This document shows positions 1-7,283 of a DNA stretch of 22,472 nt, piece by piece. The DNA is from Flavobacteriales bacterium UBA1959 (GTDB lineage Bacteria; Bacteroidota; Bacteroidia; Flavobacteriales_D; Sanyastnellaceae), in the NCBI GenBank assembly GCA_002336085.1, contig DDEH01000112.1, forward strand, positions 1 to 22,472. The letters run 5' to 3'. Under the pieces are notes generated by a model, which was not told the DNA's origin, made no database searches, and saw only the letters and a program-made list of their open reading frames with translations. How positions within the stretch are numbered: the stretch's first letter is position 1; the number at the start of each line of letters is the position of its first letter. The position numbers and the translations under genes were made by a program.

Positions 1-1
1 T

Positions 2-1690
2 GAAGATGCGATGGCGCTGACTGTTGAATGCGACGGTGCAGGCAACGTATCCGACCTAGAAGGCTGGCTTGCTTCGAATGGTGGTGCAGCAGCGACTGAC
101 GCATGCAGCGGAGTTACTTGGAGCAACGACTATACTGATATGAATATGGACTGCGGTTCCACAAGCTCTGTGATGGTGACCTTCACAGCCACAGACGCTT
201 GCGGCAATGCGACAACCACAATTGCAATCTTTGCTGTTGCGGATACGACTGCGCCTGAATTTACTCAGGTTCCTGCAGACCAGTCAAGTGAATGTGATGA
301 GATGGAATACGTCGCACTGGCAGTGGATGCATGTGGATCGGCCTTCATTACAGAGTCTCGAGAAGTGATTAGTGACGACGATTGCGGCAATTACGAGCAC
401 TTGGTCACATTGACAGCTGCTGATGAATGTGGCAATGCTACGAGCCATGCATTTACTATTGTGGTGAATGATACTGAGGCACCGGAAATTACAGATACTG
501 AAGGTGTTGAAAATGGCGGTATCGTTCCTGTGTGTGCGGAAGATATCTGGGGAACGGTTAATATTCCAGAGGCATTAGTTTTGACAGGAATGGACAATTG
601 TTCTGATGATGTTGATATCACCATGACAGAAACTTTTGCAGGCGAATACGCGCCAAATGATGATGTGAATAGCTATTGTTTACCACTGGATCCGGGAACC
701 ATGGCAGATGGATTGACCTGTGATAACTTTACTTCACACGCGGCTAGACTGTTTAACTTCCCCGGAGAAGAATTCTATACGCTCATGGGTGGAATGCTAA
801 CGAACAATGCAGATGGCACTACTCATTTGACCATGGAAGTGGTTGGAATGAATAATGCGAATGCAGGCTGGACGTTTGAGGTTGATCTAGATGAAGGCTT
901 GAATTGGCAAGATTGGGTGGATCAGCCGGGTCCTCAGAGCTTCAAGTCCGATTGTGGATTAGGAGATCACACCGAGTGGATGTACCACATCATGCAGTCG
1001 TCGAGTACGGCTTCAGGCTGGGGAGATTACGAAGGTTCGGAATTGTCATTGAGCCACCAGCCTTCCAACGGATTCTTCGGATTCCAGGTAGGTCAAGGAG
1101 CAAATAACAAAAACGCAAATCACGGTTACAGTGGTTGGTTCTATTACATCGGTACGTTGAATGGCGCTGATGTGATGGGAACAGGTGACGTATTTGGTGA
1201 TTTGGATTGCAGTCTGCCTTGGAGCATCGAGCGCGAATACGCCGTCTCCGATTGCAGTGGCAATACCACTACATTCTCGTATACAATCGATGTCAATGGC
1301 ATTACATGCGAGCCCATTGTTCCGACGCTCGACGGCAATGACGATAGCGACAACAGCTGGGGCAGTGATGCCGATGGCGACGGAGCAATCAGCGATGACG
1401 ATTCGGATGCTGGATCGGAAGATTCGAAACTGCGCTTGTTGGGCCTAAGCCCGAACCCAGTGAATGAGATGGCATTGCTATCGTTCGTGACTTCGGTCGA
1501 TGAATTGATAACGGTCAATGTATACAATAACGCCGGTGTCTTGGTGACCACTTTGTTCCAGGGGCAGGCATTTGCAGACATTCCAATGACGCTTGAAGTT
1601 TCAGCGAATATGTTTGAGGCCGGTCTCTACCAGGTTCAAATTATTTCCAATAATGGAGCAATCACTGCGAAACTAATGGTCGGAAGCTGA
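2..1690 (+). CDS. Secreted surface protein with HYR-like modules and T9SS sorting domain (5' partial)
   Basis: This is the C-terminal part of a large extracellular protein; the reading frame is open to the left edge, so the true start lies outside the window. Residues below count from the ATG at position 11. Two Cys-rich HYR-like beta modules are visible up to about residue 157, each ending in a strand such as TDACGNATT or ADECGNATS. A third module (VCAEDIWG to SDCSGNTTTF) is split by a long Trp/Gly-rich insert at about 215-405. An Asp-rich linker follows, with an EF-hand-like loop at 453-464 (DxDxDGxIxxxD). The last 86 residues, with SPNP and GLYQVQI, match a type A T9SS (Por) sorting domain, which directs outer-membrane translocation and surface attachment or release. 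The ligand or adhesive role is unknown. I am sure of the sorting domain and less sure of the module boundaries. Confidence 0.88.
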   Translation, partial: EDAMALTVECDGAGNVSDLEGWLASNGGAAATDACSGVTWSNDYTDMNMDCGSTSSVMVTFTATDACGNATTTIAIFAVADTTAPEFTQVPADQSSECDEMEYVALAVDACGSAFITESREVISDDDCGNYEHLVTLTAADECGNATSHAFTIVVNDTEAPEITDTEGVENGGIVPVCAEDIWGTVNIPEALVLTGMDNCSDDVDITMTETFAGEYAPNDDVNSYCLPLDPGTMADGLTCDNFTSHAARLFNFPGEEFYTLMGGMLTNNADGTTHLTMEVVGMNNANAGWTFEVDLDEGLNWQDWVDQPGPQSFKSDCGLGDHTEWMYHIMQSSSTASGWGDYEGSELSLSHQPSNGFFGFQVGQGANNKNANHGYSGWFYYIGTLNGADVMGTGDVFGDLDCSLPWSIEREYAVSDCSGNTTTFSYTIDVNGITCEPIVPTLDGNDDSDNSWGSDADGDGAISDDDSDAGSEDSKLRLLGLSPNPVNEMALLSFVTSVDELITVNVYNNAGVLVTTLFQGQAFADIPMTLEVSANMFEAGLYQVQIISNNGAITAKLMVGS

Positions 1691-1723
1691 ACCTAATTTT
1701 TATTTGAACTACGGTTCACGACG

Positions 1724-1755
1724 AAAGCCCTTCCACTATTGGAGGGGCTTTTTTG
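1724..1755 (+). terminator. Rho-independent terminator after the surface protein gene
   Basis: An 11-bp stem (1724-1734 with 1741-1751, one G-T wobble) encloses the six-base loop ACTATT and runs into a T tract. It lies 34 bases after the stop codon of the surface protein gene and before the thioesterase gene, so it separates the two transcripts. Confidence 0.85.
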
Positions 1756-1836
1756 TTTTGTTCTGAGTTCTCTGCTCTCTGCCGTGCGGCGTTTCGACAA
1801 AAGCGTCGGAACTTTGCTCCAATCAAACAGAACGCT

Positions 1837-2349
1837 ATGGTCACCCAACGCACTCCGAGAGAAACGTATGCTTCCAGCGCCCGAATCGTCATGCCCAATG
1901 ATACCAATACCTTGGGAAATTTGATGGGGGGAAATTTGCTCAATTGGATGGACATCACAGCTGCCATCAGCGCCCACCGTTGTAGTCGTCGCATCTGCGT
2001 GACTGCAGCAGTGAACAATGTTTCTTTCAAGAAGCCGATCAAATTGGGGGACATCGTCACCATCCACGCCGAAGTCACTCGAACGTTCAGTAGCTCCATG
2101 GAAGTTTATATGCGCGTGTTCGTCGAAAACCATCCAACTGGCGAACAAAGTTTGTGCAACGAAGCCATGTACACATTTGTGGCCGTTGACCAGTTAGGTG
2201 CTCCTATTGCGGTGCCCGATGTACAGCCGGAAAACGAGGAAGAACAGGAGCGCTTTGCAGGAGCGCTGCGCCGTCGGCAATTGCGCCTGGTCCTTGCGGG
2301 AAAGATGAAGCCTGCTGAGGCGACAGAACTCAAAGCTCTGTTTGATTGA
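1837..2349 (+). CDS. Hotdog-fold acyl-CoA thioesterase (YciA/BACH type)
   Basis: The 170-residue protein should hydrolyse acyl-CoA thioesters to free fatty acid and CoA in the cytoplasm. The N-terminal block ARIVMPNDTNTLGNLMGG followed by LLNWMD (residues 15-39) is characteristic of the acyl-CoA hydrolase hotdog family; N24 and D39 sit in the conserved active-site region. The segment VNNVSFKKPIKLGDIVTI supplies the central hotdog strand. The C-terminal 40 residues are charged and probably helical. The frame is open upstream to 1753, but that extension runs into the preceding terminator and looks unlike the family, so I start at the ATG at 1837. The gene stands alone on its strand, and its last 20 bases overlap the end of the convergent glycosyltransferase gene. 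Substrate chain length cannot be inferred. Confidence 0.88.
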   Translation: MVTQRTPRETYASSARIVMPNDTNTLGNLMGGNLLNWMDITAAISAHRCSRRICVTAAVNNVSFKKPIKLGDIVTIHAEVTRTFSSSMEVYMRVFVENHPTGEQSLCNEAMYTFVAVDQLGAPIAVPDVQPENEEEQERFAGALRRRQLRLVLAGKMKPAEATELKALFD

Positions 2350-3310
2350 CCACATGCTGATGCATGCAGTCCTTTTCTCCGCCAAAGCGGCAACGATTGC
2401 CCAATTTGGAACAAGGACGAAGGGAATCCCTTCCCGAAGGCAAAAGCGCTCTAGAACCTGAAGCGGGAGACCAAGGTGCCATTCCCAAAGACGGGCGTGT
2501 GCATCCCCAAATGGACGTAACAGGGGTGCCCACTGCCGCACTCATGTGCATCATGCCTGTGTCGCCTGCATAAGTTCTCTCAGCCCCTCGGAGCAAAGCA
2601 GCGGATTCTGCGATGGATGTTTTTCCTACCAAATTGACAACTGCATTGTTAGAGCCTTCATTCAGGGCTTCACCAATTTCTGTATCAGTTTGCCCGCCGA
2701 TTAAAACTGTGCGTCGGCCATTGGCTGTTGCCCTTCTGATAAGGGAACGCATCAATTCGATTGGCAATTGCTTTCCGACATGTGCTGCACCTACCGCTAT
2801 AACTTCCCAGCTTCCGTCTCGGGCTTCGAAATTCGCAGGAAGTGTTGCGGCTGCAAACATTTCGGGCCAGGCACTAGGTATTGCCGCGCCAAACGCTTCC
2901 TGAAATGAGTCAATGTATCGCTCAACGATGTGAGCAATGGGGAGTTTTAGCCACCCGCGGATCAAAAACCATTTGGATAGATTTTGCTTGTCCAAGGTAA
3001 AGGCGACGCAACCTAGCGCCCGCTTGATCGCTCGGGACCGCACGTTGGAATGCAGGTCTATGATATAGTCGATGCCCAGGCTCTTCAGTTCTTCTGTCAC
3101 CTCCGCAGTTGAGGAATCAATGGTGTGGATGCAGTCGATAAGTGCGCCAAACCCTTCTGCGACTCCCCGCATCTTGGATTTGGTTAAAAAATGGATCTCA
3201 CACGGGCCATGAATCGCCGCTCTCAGACTCACAATAGCCGGAGCGGTAAGCAGGATGTCACCAATGGAGGAAAAGCGAATGACGAGTATACGTGTCGGCC
3301 GTGAAGACAT
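2330..3310 (-). CDS. Glycosyltransferase family 9 (heptosyltransferase-like)
   Basis: The 326-residue GT-B enzyme is related to the ADP-heptose:LPS heptosyltransferases (WaaF/WaaC/RfaQ) and probably adds a sugar to lipopolysaccharide core on the inner face of the membrane. The start RILVIRFSSIGDILLTAPAI (residues 7-26) is the typical N-terminal acceptor motif. The C-terminal domain holds DTGMMHMSAAVGTPVTSIWG (250-269), the donor-binding signature of the family. Three C-terminal cysteines (300, 307, 315) recall the Cys-containing tail of Bacteroidota members. A TAnnTTTG box ends only four bases before the ATG, suggesting a leaderless message. The 3' end overlaps the convergent thioesterase gene. 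The exact sugar and acceptor are not determinable. Confidence 0.88.
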   Translation of the reverse strand: MSSRPTRILVIRFSSIGDILLTAPAIVSLRAAIHGPCEIHFLTKSKMRGVAEGFGALIDCIHTIDSSTAEVTEELKSLGIDYIIDLHSNVRSRAIKRALGCVAFTLDKQNLSKWFLIRGWLKLPIAHIVERYIDSFQEAFGAAIPSAWPEMFAAATLPANFEARDGSWEVIAVGAAHVGKQLPIELMRSLIRRATANGRRTVLIGGQTDTEIGEALNEGSNNAVVNLVGKTSIAESAALLRGAERTYAGDTGMMHMSAAVGTPVTSIWGCTRPSLGMAPWSPASGSRALLPSGRDSLRPCSKLGNRCRFGGEKDCMHQHVVNQTEL

Positions 3311-3314
3311 GATG

Positions 3315-3322
3315 CAAAGCTA
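3315..3322 (-). promoter_or_regulatory. -7 box (TAGCTTTG) of the GT9 gene
   Basis: The minus strand reads TAGCTTTG, a perfect match to the Bacteroidota TAnnTTTG -7 element, four bases before the GT9 ATG. No clear TTTG -33 element is seen; at that distance lies the T-rich tail of the tRNA terminator. Transcription would start at or within a few bases of the ATG. Confidence 0.5.
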
Positions 3323-3335
3323 AGTAAGCCGTTAA

Positions 3336-3365
3336 AAGAAAAGGCGCCCGTTTGTGGGCGCCTTT
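3336..3365 (-). terminator. Rho-independent terminator of tRNA-Ser
   Basis: A perfect 10-bp stem (3340-3349 with 3356-3365) closes the six-base loop at 3350-3355. On the minus strand it is followed by a T tract, and it lies 9 bases after the tRNA 3' end. On the plus strand the downstream T run is only three bases, so the minus-strand reading is preferred. Confidence 0.85.
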
Positions 3366-3374
3366 CTCAAGCAG

Positions 3375-3461
3375 TGGAGAGACCGGGATTCGAACCCGGG
3401 TTACCCTTTCAGGTAAACACGCTTTCCAAGCGTGCGCCTTAAGCCACTCGGCCACCTCTCC
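3375..3461 (-). tRNA. tRNA-Ser (anticodon GGA)
   Basis: The 87-base transcript folds as a class II tRNA. The 7-bp acceptor stem pairs GGAGAGG with TCTCTCC, ending in a G-T wobble. The D arm has stem GCC/GGC, the anticodon stem is CACGC/GCGTG around loop TTGGAAA (anticodon GGA, plus-strand 3425-3427), there is a long variable arm (TTACC/GGTAA), and the T stem is CCGGG/CCCGG with loop TTCGAAT. It reads UCC and UCU codons. The 3' CCA is not encoded. The base at the discriminator position is A, where bacterial serine tRNAs usually carry G. A promoter and a terminator flank it, so it is a monocistronic tRNA gene. Confidence 0.95.
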
Positions 3462-3493
3462 AAGGGTTTCTGCGGTTTCGCACAGAAGGGACG

Positions 3494-3526
3494 CAAAAGT
3501 ACCAAAAAACAAGACGTGATTCCAAA
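3494..3526 (-). promoter_or_regulatory. Promoter of tRNA-Ser
   Basis: On the minus strand a -33 TTTG (3523-3526) and a -7 box TACTTTTG (3494-3501) are separated by 21 bases, matching the Bacteroidota housekeeping sigma consensus TTTG / TAnnTTTG. The start point should fall about 25 bases upstream of the mature tRNA 5' end. Confidence 0.75.
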
Positions 3527-3546
3527 TCGCAGGTGAGCGATTGCTT

Positions 3547-4599
3547 TTAGCTCAATGTGCTAAAACGTGTCAATTCTCCGCGAATGTTGCGGGACATAAA
3601 TGCATGTGCCTCCTCACCTGTAAATCCGCGTCCTAGGCAGGCCATGAGTTTTGTCAAAGCAGCTTCCGTCGTCATGTCGCCTCCTGGGATTACCCCGCAA
3701 TCGCGCAATAGATGAGCGGTAGCATACCGCTCGGGGTGCACGGCGCCGTGGCCGCATTGGGTGACGTTGACGATTGAAATTCCACGATTGTGTGTTTCGG
3801 ATAAGATCTTTTTCAATGCAGGGTTTGATGGGGCATTTCCAGATCCAAAGGTTGAAAGCACCAAGCCGCGCAGCTCGGGCCATTCGGTAACGCGTTGAAT
3901 GACTTCCAAGGGTTGGCCAGGAAATAGGGGGAGCCAAGCAACTCGGTTGTCCAATGCATTGTTGACGTTGAATCGTTCCGCTTCATCCCGGTACATCAAG
4001 CTTTCGTTGTAGATGATGTCCACGCCGGCTTCAGCGAGGGCGGGCAGGTTGGGACTGATGATTGCCTGCATCGACTCGGCACTCGCCTTGTGTGTGCGGT
4101 TCCCGCGAAACAGGGAGGAACCGAAGTAGACGGCAACTTCTTGCACAATGGATTCACTGAAACGAGTTGATGTAGCAATGTCCACTGCAGCCAATAGGTT
4201 TTCTCGGCCGTCCGTCCTTGGCAATCCGATGGGCAGTTGACTTCCGGTAATGATGATGGGCTTACGAAGCCCCTCCAGCATAAAGCTTAACGCAGATGCC
4301 GTGTAAGCAAGCGTGTCTGTTCCATGAAGGATGACAAAACCGTCAAATTCAGCATAGTGATGCTTGATGGCGTGAGCCAATTCGAGCCACTCTGTAGTTC
4401 CCACATTGGATGAGTCCAAGGGAGGATCAAATGAAATAATTTCAATTTCGCGGTTGGGTTGTTCAAGCTCGGGTACGTGGCGATGAATTTCATTGAAGTC
4501 CAACGGTACCAGACCTCCTGACGCGTCCTGTACGCTTCCAATGGTGCCGCCAGTGTAGATGACCAAAACGCGGCTTACGGTCGTTTGTTGGGATGTCAT
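3547..4599 (-). CDS. ansA: L-asparaginase, type I (cytoplasmic)
   Basis: The 350-residue enzyme hydrolyses L-asparagine to aspartate and ammonia. The first catalytic block is YTGGTIGS (residues 15-22, nucleophile Thr19) and the second is HGTDT (92-96, Thr94-Asp95). Lys171 in the stretch NRTHKAS is the likely catalytic lysine. No signal peptide is present, in keeping with the type I cytoplasmic form, and the length is usual for bacterial AnsA. The gene lies 18 bases after tatD on the same strand and is probably the last gene of the phzF-like/tatD/ansA operon. The pairing with tatD gives no obvious metabolic link. Confidence 0.95.
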   Translation of the reverse strand: MTSQQTTVSRVLVIYTGGTIGSVQDASGGLVPLDFNEIHRHVPELEQPNREIEIISFDPPLDSSNVGTTEWLELAHAIKHHYAEFDGFVILHGTDTLAYTASALSFMLEGLRKPIIITGSQLPIGLPRTDGRENLLAAVDIATSTRFSESIVQEVAVYFGSSLFRGNRTHKASAESMQAIISPNLPALAEAGVDIIYNESLMYRDEAERFNVNNALDNRVAWLPLFPGQPLEVIQRVTEWPELRGLVLSTFGSGNAPSNPALKKILSETHNRGISIVNVTQCGHGAVHPERYATAHLLRDCGVIPGGDMTTEAALTKLMACLGRGFTGEEAHAFMSRNIRGELTRFSTLS

Positions 4600-4617
4600 T
4601 TCCGTTTCAATTTCTAT

Positions 4618-5406
4618 TTATTGCGCGGGAAGTTGAAACAACTCGATGGCGTTACGGGTGGTGATGTCAGCGACTTCTTCAATGGACATTTCCCAGAGAT
4701 CAGCTACGCGTTGAGCAACGATCCGAGTGTATGCTGATTCATTTCTTTTCCCTCGATGAGGGACTGGAGAGAGATACGGACTGTCTGTTTCGAGCACAAC
4801 TCGGCCATGCGGGACATGTGGAAGTACAGCATCGAGCCCGCCATTTTTGTAGGTGGAGACTCCGCCAATTCCCAAGTAAAAATTCCCGTAATCGAGGATG
4901 CGGCTGGCTTGATCGATATTGCCCGTAAAGCAATGCACCACACCAGAAAGGTTGGAGTCGTTCAATTCATCCAGTGCTTCAAATAGCGCGTCAAACGCCT
5001 CCCGAACGTGAATTACAACGGGGAGATGGAGTGATTTGGCCCATGCTACTTGCGAGCGAAATGCCTCGTGTTGAATGCCTAGGGTGGTTTTGTCCCAGTG
5101 CAAGTCGAACCCAATTTCACCGATAGCAATGTATCTACGGCTGGTGTTGTGAAGCGTTGTTTCGATGGTGTGCAATTCCGCTTCCCATTCATTGTGCTTG
5201 ACATGGCAAGGGTGCAGGCCCATCATGCCAAAACAGCGATCGGGCCATTGGTCCATCATCGAATGGACCCGTGAAATGGAGGCCACGTCAATGTTGGGCA
5301 ATAGAAGCGTTTGCACATCTGCTTGGATGCAGCGTTCCATGGCCGCTTCACGCTCTCCATCAAAAGCGGGCTGATACAAGTGGGTGTGGGTGTCTATTAG
5401 GTGCAC
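4618..5406 (-). CDS. tatD: TatD family metal-dependent deoxyribonuclease
   Basis: The 262-residue protein belongs to the TatD/YcfH amidohydrolase-fold nucleases, which act on DNA 3' ends in repair or DNA turnover. The metal-binding blocks appear in the family order: DTHTHL (residues 5-10), the Glu of GEIGFD, the His of VIHVREA, the His of VVHCFTG, and the Asp of LETDSPYLSP. The start codon is GTG: translation from 5406 gives VHLIDTHTHL, which places the HxH motif where the family has it, and no nearby in-frame ATG offers a better choice. The gene is 28 bases downstream of the PhzF-like gene and 18 bases upstream of ansA. The assignment to the family is secure; the cellular substrate is not known from sequence. 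Confidence 0.93.
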   Translation of the reverse strand: MHLIDTHTHLYQPAFDGEREAAMERCIQADVQTLLLPNIDVASISRVHSMMDQWPDRCFGMMGLHPCHVKHNEWEAELHTIETTLHNTSRRYIAIGEIGFDLHWDKTTLGIQHEAFRSQVAWAKSLHLPVVIHVREAFDALFEALDELNDSNLSGVVHCFTGNIDQASRILDYGNFYLGIGGVSTYKNGGLDAVLPHVPHGRVVLETDSPYLSPVPHRGKRNESAYTRIVAQRVADLWEMSIEEVADITTRNAIELFQLPAQ

Positions 5407-5434
5407 AGCGCGAAGGTAGTGAGGAAGCTACCGA

Positions 5435-6220
5435 TTAAATCTGAATGTGTCCTTCAGCATAGGTGACAGCATTGCCGAACAAAAGAACCCTGCCTTCCTC
5501 CAGTTCGCAGCGTATTTCACCGCCGCGCTCTGAAATTTGCTTGGCTTCTAACGACTGCTTGTTCAATCGTTCGCTCCAGAATGGAGCCAGGGAGCAGTGA
5601 GCCGATCCGGTAACAGGGTCCTCCAAAATGGTTGCCTGAGGCGTGAAAAATCGAGACACGAAATCGTAGTTTGTGCCTGGCGCGGTCACTGCAACCCCGC
5701 CAGGATCAAGGTTAATACGGTCAAATAAGGCTCGATTGATGAGCAAATTAGCCACGTCAGATTCTTCCGCGTAGACCAATACGTAGTCCCGTGCTTTAAA
5801 AACCTCAATCGGCTGAATGCTCAACGCCTCGGCGATAGCTGAAGGCAACGTTGCCGATTCTGGTCGCCGATTGGGCAAATCCATTCGGTACATGTTCCCA
5901 TGCTGCTGGACCTCTAACGCCCCACTAACAGTGCGAAATTGAACCGCATTACGCTCGGGTTGGAGGTGCTGGAGGACGACATGACCTGCAGCCAAAGTTG
6001 CATGACCGCACAAGTCAATCTCAATGTCGGGTGTGAACCACCGCAAATGATATTCTTCTTCTTCTCGAATCAAAAAAGCGGTCTCCGCAACAGCATTCTC
6101 TTTCGCTATGTTCATCAAAAGGGAATCGGAGATCCAATGACTGAGCAATACGACGCAAGCGGAGTTGCCAGAAAAAACATGCTTTGCAAACGCGTCGACT
6201 TGATAAAGAGAACAATTCAT
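5435..6220 (-). CDS. PhzF family isomerase/epimerase
   Basis: The 261-residue protein has the diaminopimelate-epimerase-like fold of the PhzF/YddE family. Visible signatures are the N-terminal QVDAFAKHVFSGNSACVV, the catalytic Glu46 in ENAVAETAF, CGHATLAAGH (71-80) and DPVTGSAH near the C-terminus. True PhzF isomerises a phenazine precursor, but no phenazine genes are nearby and most family members have unknown substrates, so I name only the family. It is the first gene of a tight minus-strand operon with tatD and ansA. Upstream, a TAATTTTTG sequence (6245-6253, minus strand) is one base longer than the standard -7 box and could be a weak promoter; it faces away from the exbB promoter. Confidence 0.9.
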   Translation of the reverse strand: MNCSLYQVDAFAKHVFSGNSACVVLLSHWISDSLLMNIAKENAVAETAFLIREEEEYHLRWFTPDIEIDLCGHATLAAGHVVLQHLQPERNAVQFRTVSGALEVQQHGNMYRMDLPNRRPESATLPSAIAEALSIQPIEVFKARDYVLVYAEESDVANLLINRALFDRINLDPGGVAVTAPGTNYDFVSRFFTPQATILEDPVTGSAHCSLAPFWSERLNKQSLEAKQISERGGEIRCELEEGRVLLFGNAVTYAEGHIQI

Positions 6221-6295
6221 AGCAACCTATTTTCTAAATCCAGACAAAAATTAGACACACAATCTTGACGGGATATAAATCTACCGGAAATTCTC

Positions 6296-6327
6296 TTTGT
6301 TCGTTGGAGAACCGCGAATTACATTTG
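6296..6327 (+). promoter_or_regulatory. Promoter of the exbB operon
   Basis: A -33 TTTG (6296-6299) and a -7 box TACATTTG (6320-6327) are separated by 20 bases, an exact match to the Bacteroidota consensus. The predicted start lies around 6332-6335 and gives a 5' leader of about 60 bases. It sits in the 173-base divergent gap between the PhzF-like gene and exbB. I saw no obvious operator or riboswitch fold in that gap. Confidence 0.75.
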
Positions 6328-6393
6328 CACACTTACTGAAGCCTTGGGTGGATGTAATGCAACACGATTGAAATAACACGAATTAAGATTCAT

Positions 6394-7272
6394 ATGAAGA
6401 AGTTGTTTTCCCTCTTCGCAATTGTAGGGTTGATTCTCATCAACTTTCCAATAGCAACATTCGCGCAAGACGCTGCGATGGAAATGACCGACACTACTGC
6501 ATTAGATGTAGCAGTTGATAGCACGGCCATGGCTGCGGATTCCGTGGCTGTCGATTCCATGGCTGTTGACTCCATGGCTGCACCAGTCGCTGCGATTGCT
6601 GATGAAGCCCCATCCGAAGAAACCCGCGAAGTGTTGAGCTTTCACCAAACTGTGAAGCGCTACTTCATTGAAGGTGGAGCAACATTTATGGCCTTCGTAC
6701 TGATTTGCTTGATTTTGGGATTGGCCCTGAGTATCGAGCGGATCATTTACTTAAATATGGCAACGACGAATACCGGCAAACTTGTCGAGGGAATCGAAGG
6801 AGCCTTGGAACAAGGAGGTGAAGAAGCCGCCAAAGAGGTGTGCCGCAATACAGCGGGTCCGGTGGCAACAATCTTCTACCAGGGCTTGGACCGATCATCT
6901 GGCTCGTACGAAGAGGTGGCCAAGGCCATTGAAGATTACGGCAGTGTTGAGATGTCAAAACTTGAACGTGGATTGAGTTGGATTAGCCTTTTCATCGCCT
7001 TGGCTCCCATGCTGGGATTCATGGGTACAGTAATTGGTATGATCTCAGCGTTTGATAAGATTGCTGAAGCCAATACCATCAATGCATCCATTGTTGCGGG
7101 CGGTATTAAAGTTGCCTTGATCACGACAGTATCCGGTTTGATTGTAGCGATCATTTTGCAGATCTTTTACAACTATATCTTATCGAAGATTGATAGCATT
7201 GTCTTGGACATGGAAGAGGCATCAATGGATCTTGTTGACTTGTTGTACAAGCGAAAGCTTCAAGGCAAATAA
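6394..7272 (+). CDS. exbB: ExbB/TolQ/MotA-type proton channel protein
   Basis: The 292-residue inner-membrane protein forms the proton channel that, with ExbD, energises TonB-dependent outer-membrane transport or a related process. Residues 1-24 look like a signal peptide, which is common in Bacteroidota ExbB but absent from E. coli ExbB. An Ala/Asp-rich low-complexity stretch with tandem DSMAV units follows (about 25-72). Membrane helices lie at about 97-113, 195-219 and 240-262. The signature LGFMGTVIGMISAF (207-220) is diagnostic of the TolQ/ExbB family. It is the first gene of a four-gene operon, 11 bases upstream of a small membrane protein gene. No Shine-Dalgarno sequence is visible. 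Which process it powers is an inference. Confidence 0.93.
   Translation: MKKLFSLFAIVGLILINFPIATFAQDAAMEMTDTTALDVAVDSTAMAADSVAVDSMAVDSMAAPVAAIADEAPSEETREVLSFHQTVKRYFIEGGATFMAFVLICLILGLALSIERIIYLNMATTNTGKLVEGIEGALEQGGEEAAKEVCRNTAGPVATIFYQGLDRSSGSYEEVAKAIEDYGSVEMSKLERGLSWISLFIALAPMLGFMGTVIGMISAFDKIAEANTINASIVAGGIKVALITTVSGLIVAIILQIFYNYILSKIDSIVLDMEEASMDLVDLLYKRKLQGK
6538..6582 (+). repeat. Three tandem 15-bp units inside exbB
   Basis: Three successive 15-base units beginning GATTCC or GACTCC encode DSVAV, DSMAV and DSMAA. They differ at a few bases. A related but irregular unit (DSTAMAA) precedes them. They fall in the predicted periplasmic low-complexity segment after the signal peptide. The in-frame unit length means copy number could vary without frameshift. 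Confidence 0.8.
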
Positions 7273-7283
7273 TCCGCTGAATC

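Noticed and set aside
1753..1836. N-terminal extension of the thioesterase to an ATG at 1753
   Set aside because: The extension begins in the terminator T tract and shows no similarity to the hotdog family; the family N-terminus fits the ATG at 1837.
6245..6253. TAATTTTTG (minus strand) as a promoter of the PhzF-like gene
   Set aside because: The spacer between TA and TTTG is three bases instead of two and no -33 TTTG lies at the right distance; too weak to list as a feature.
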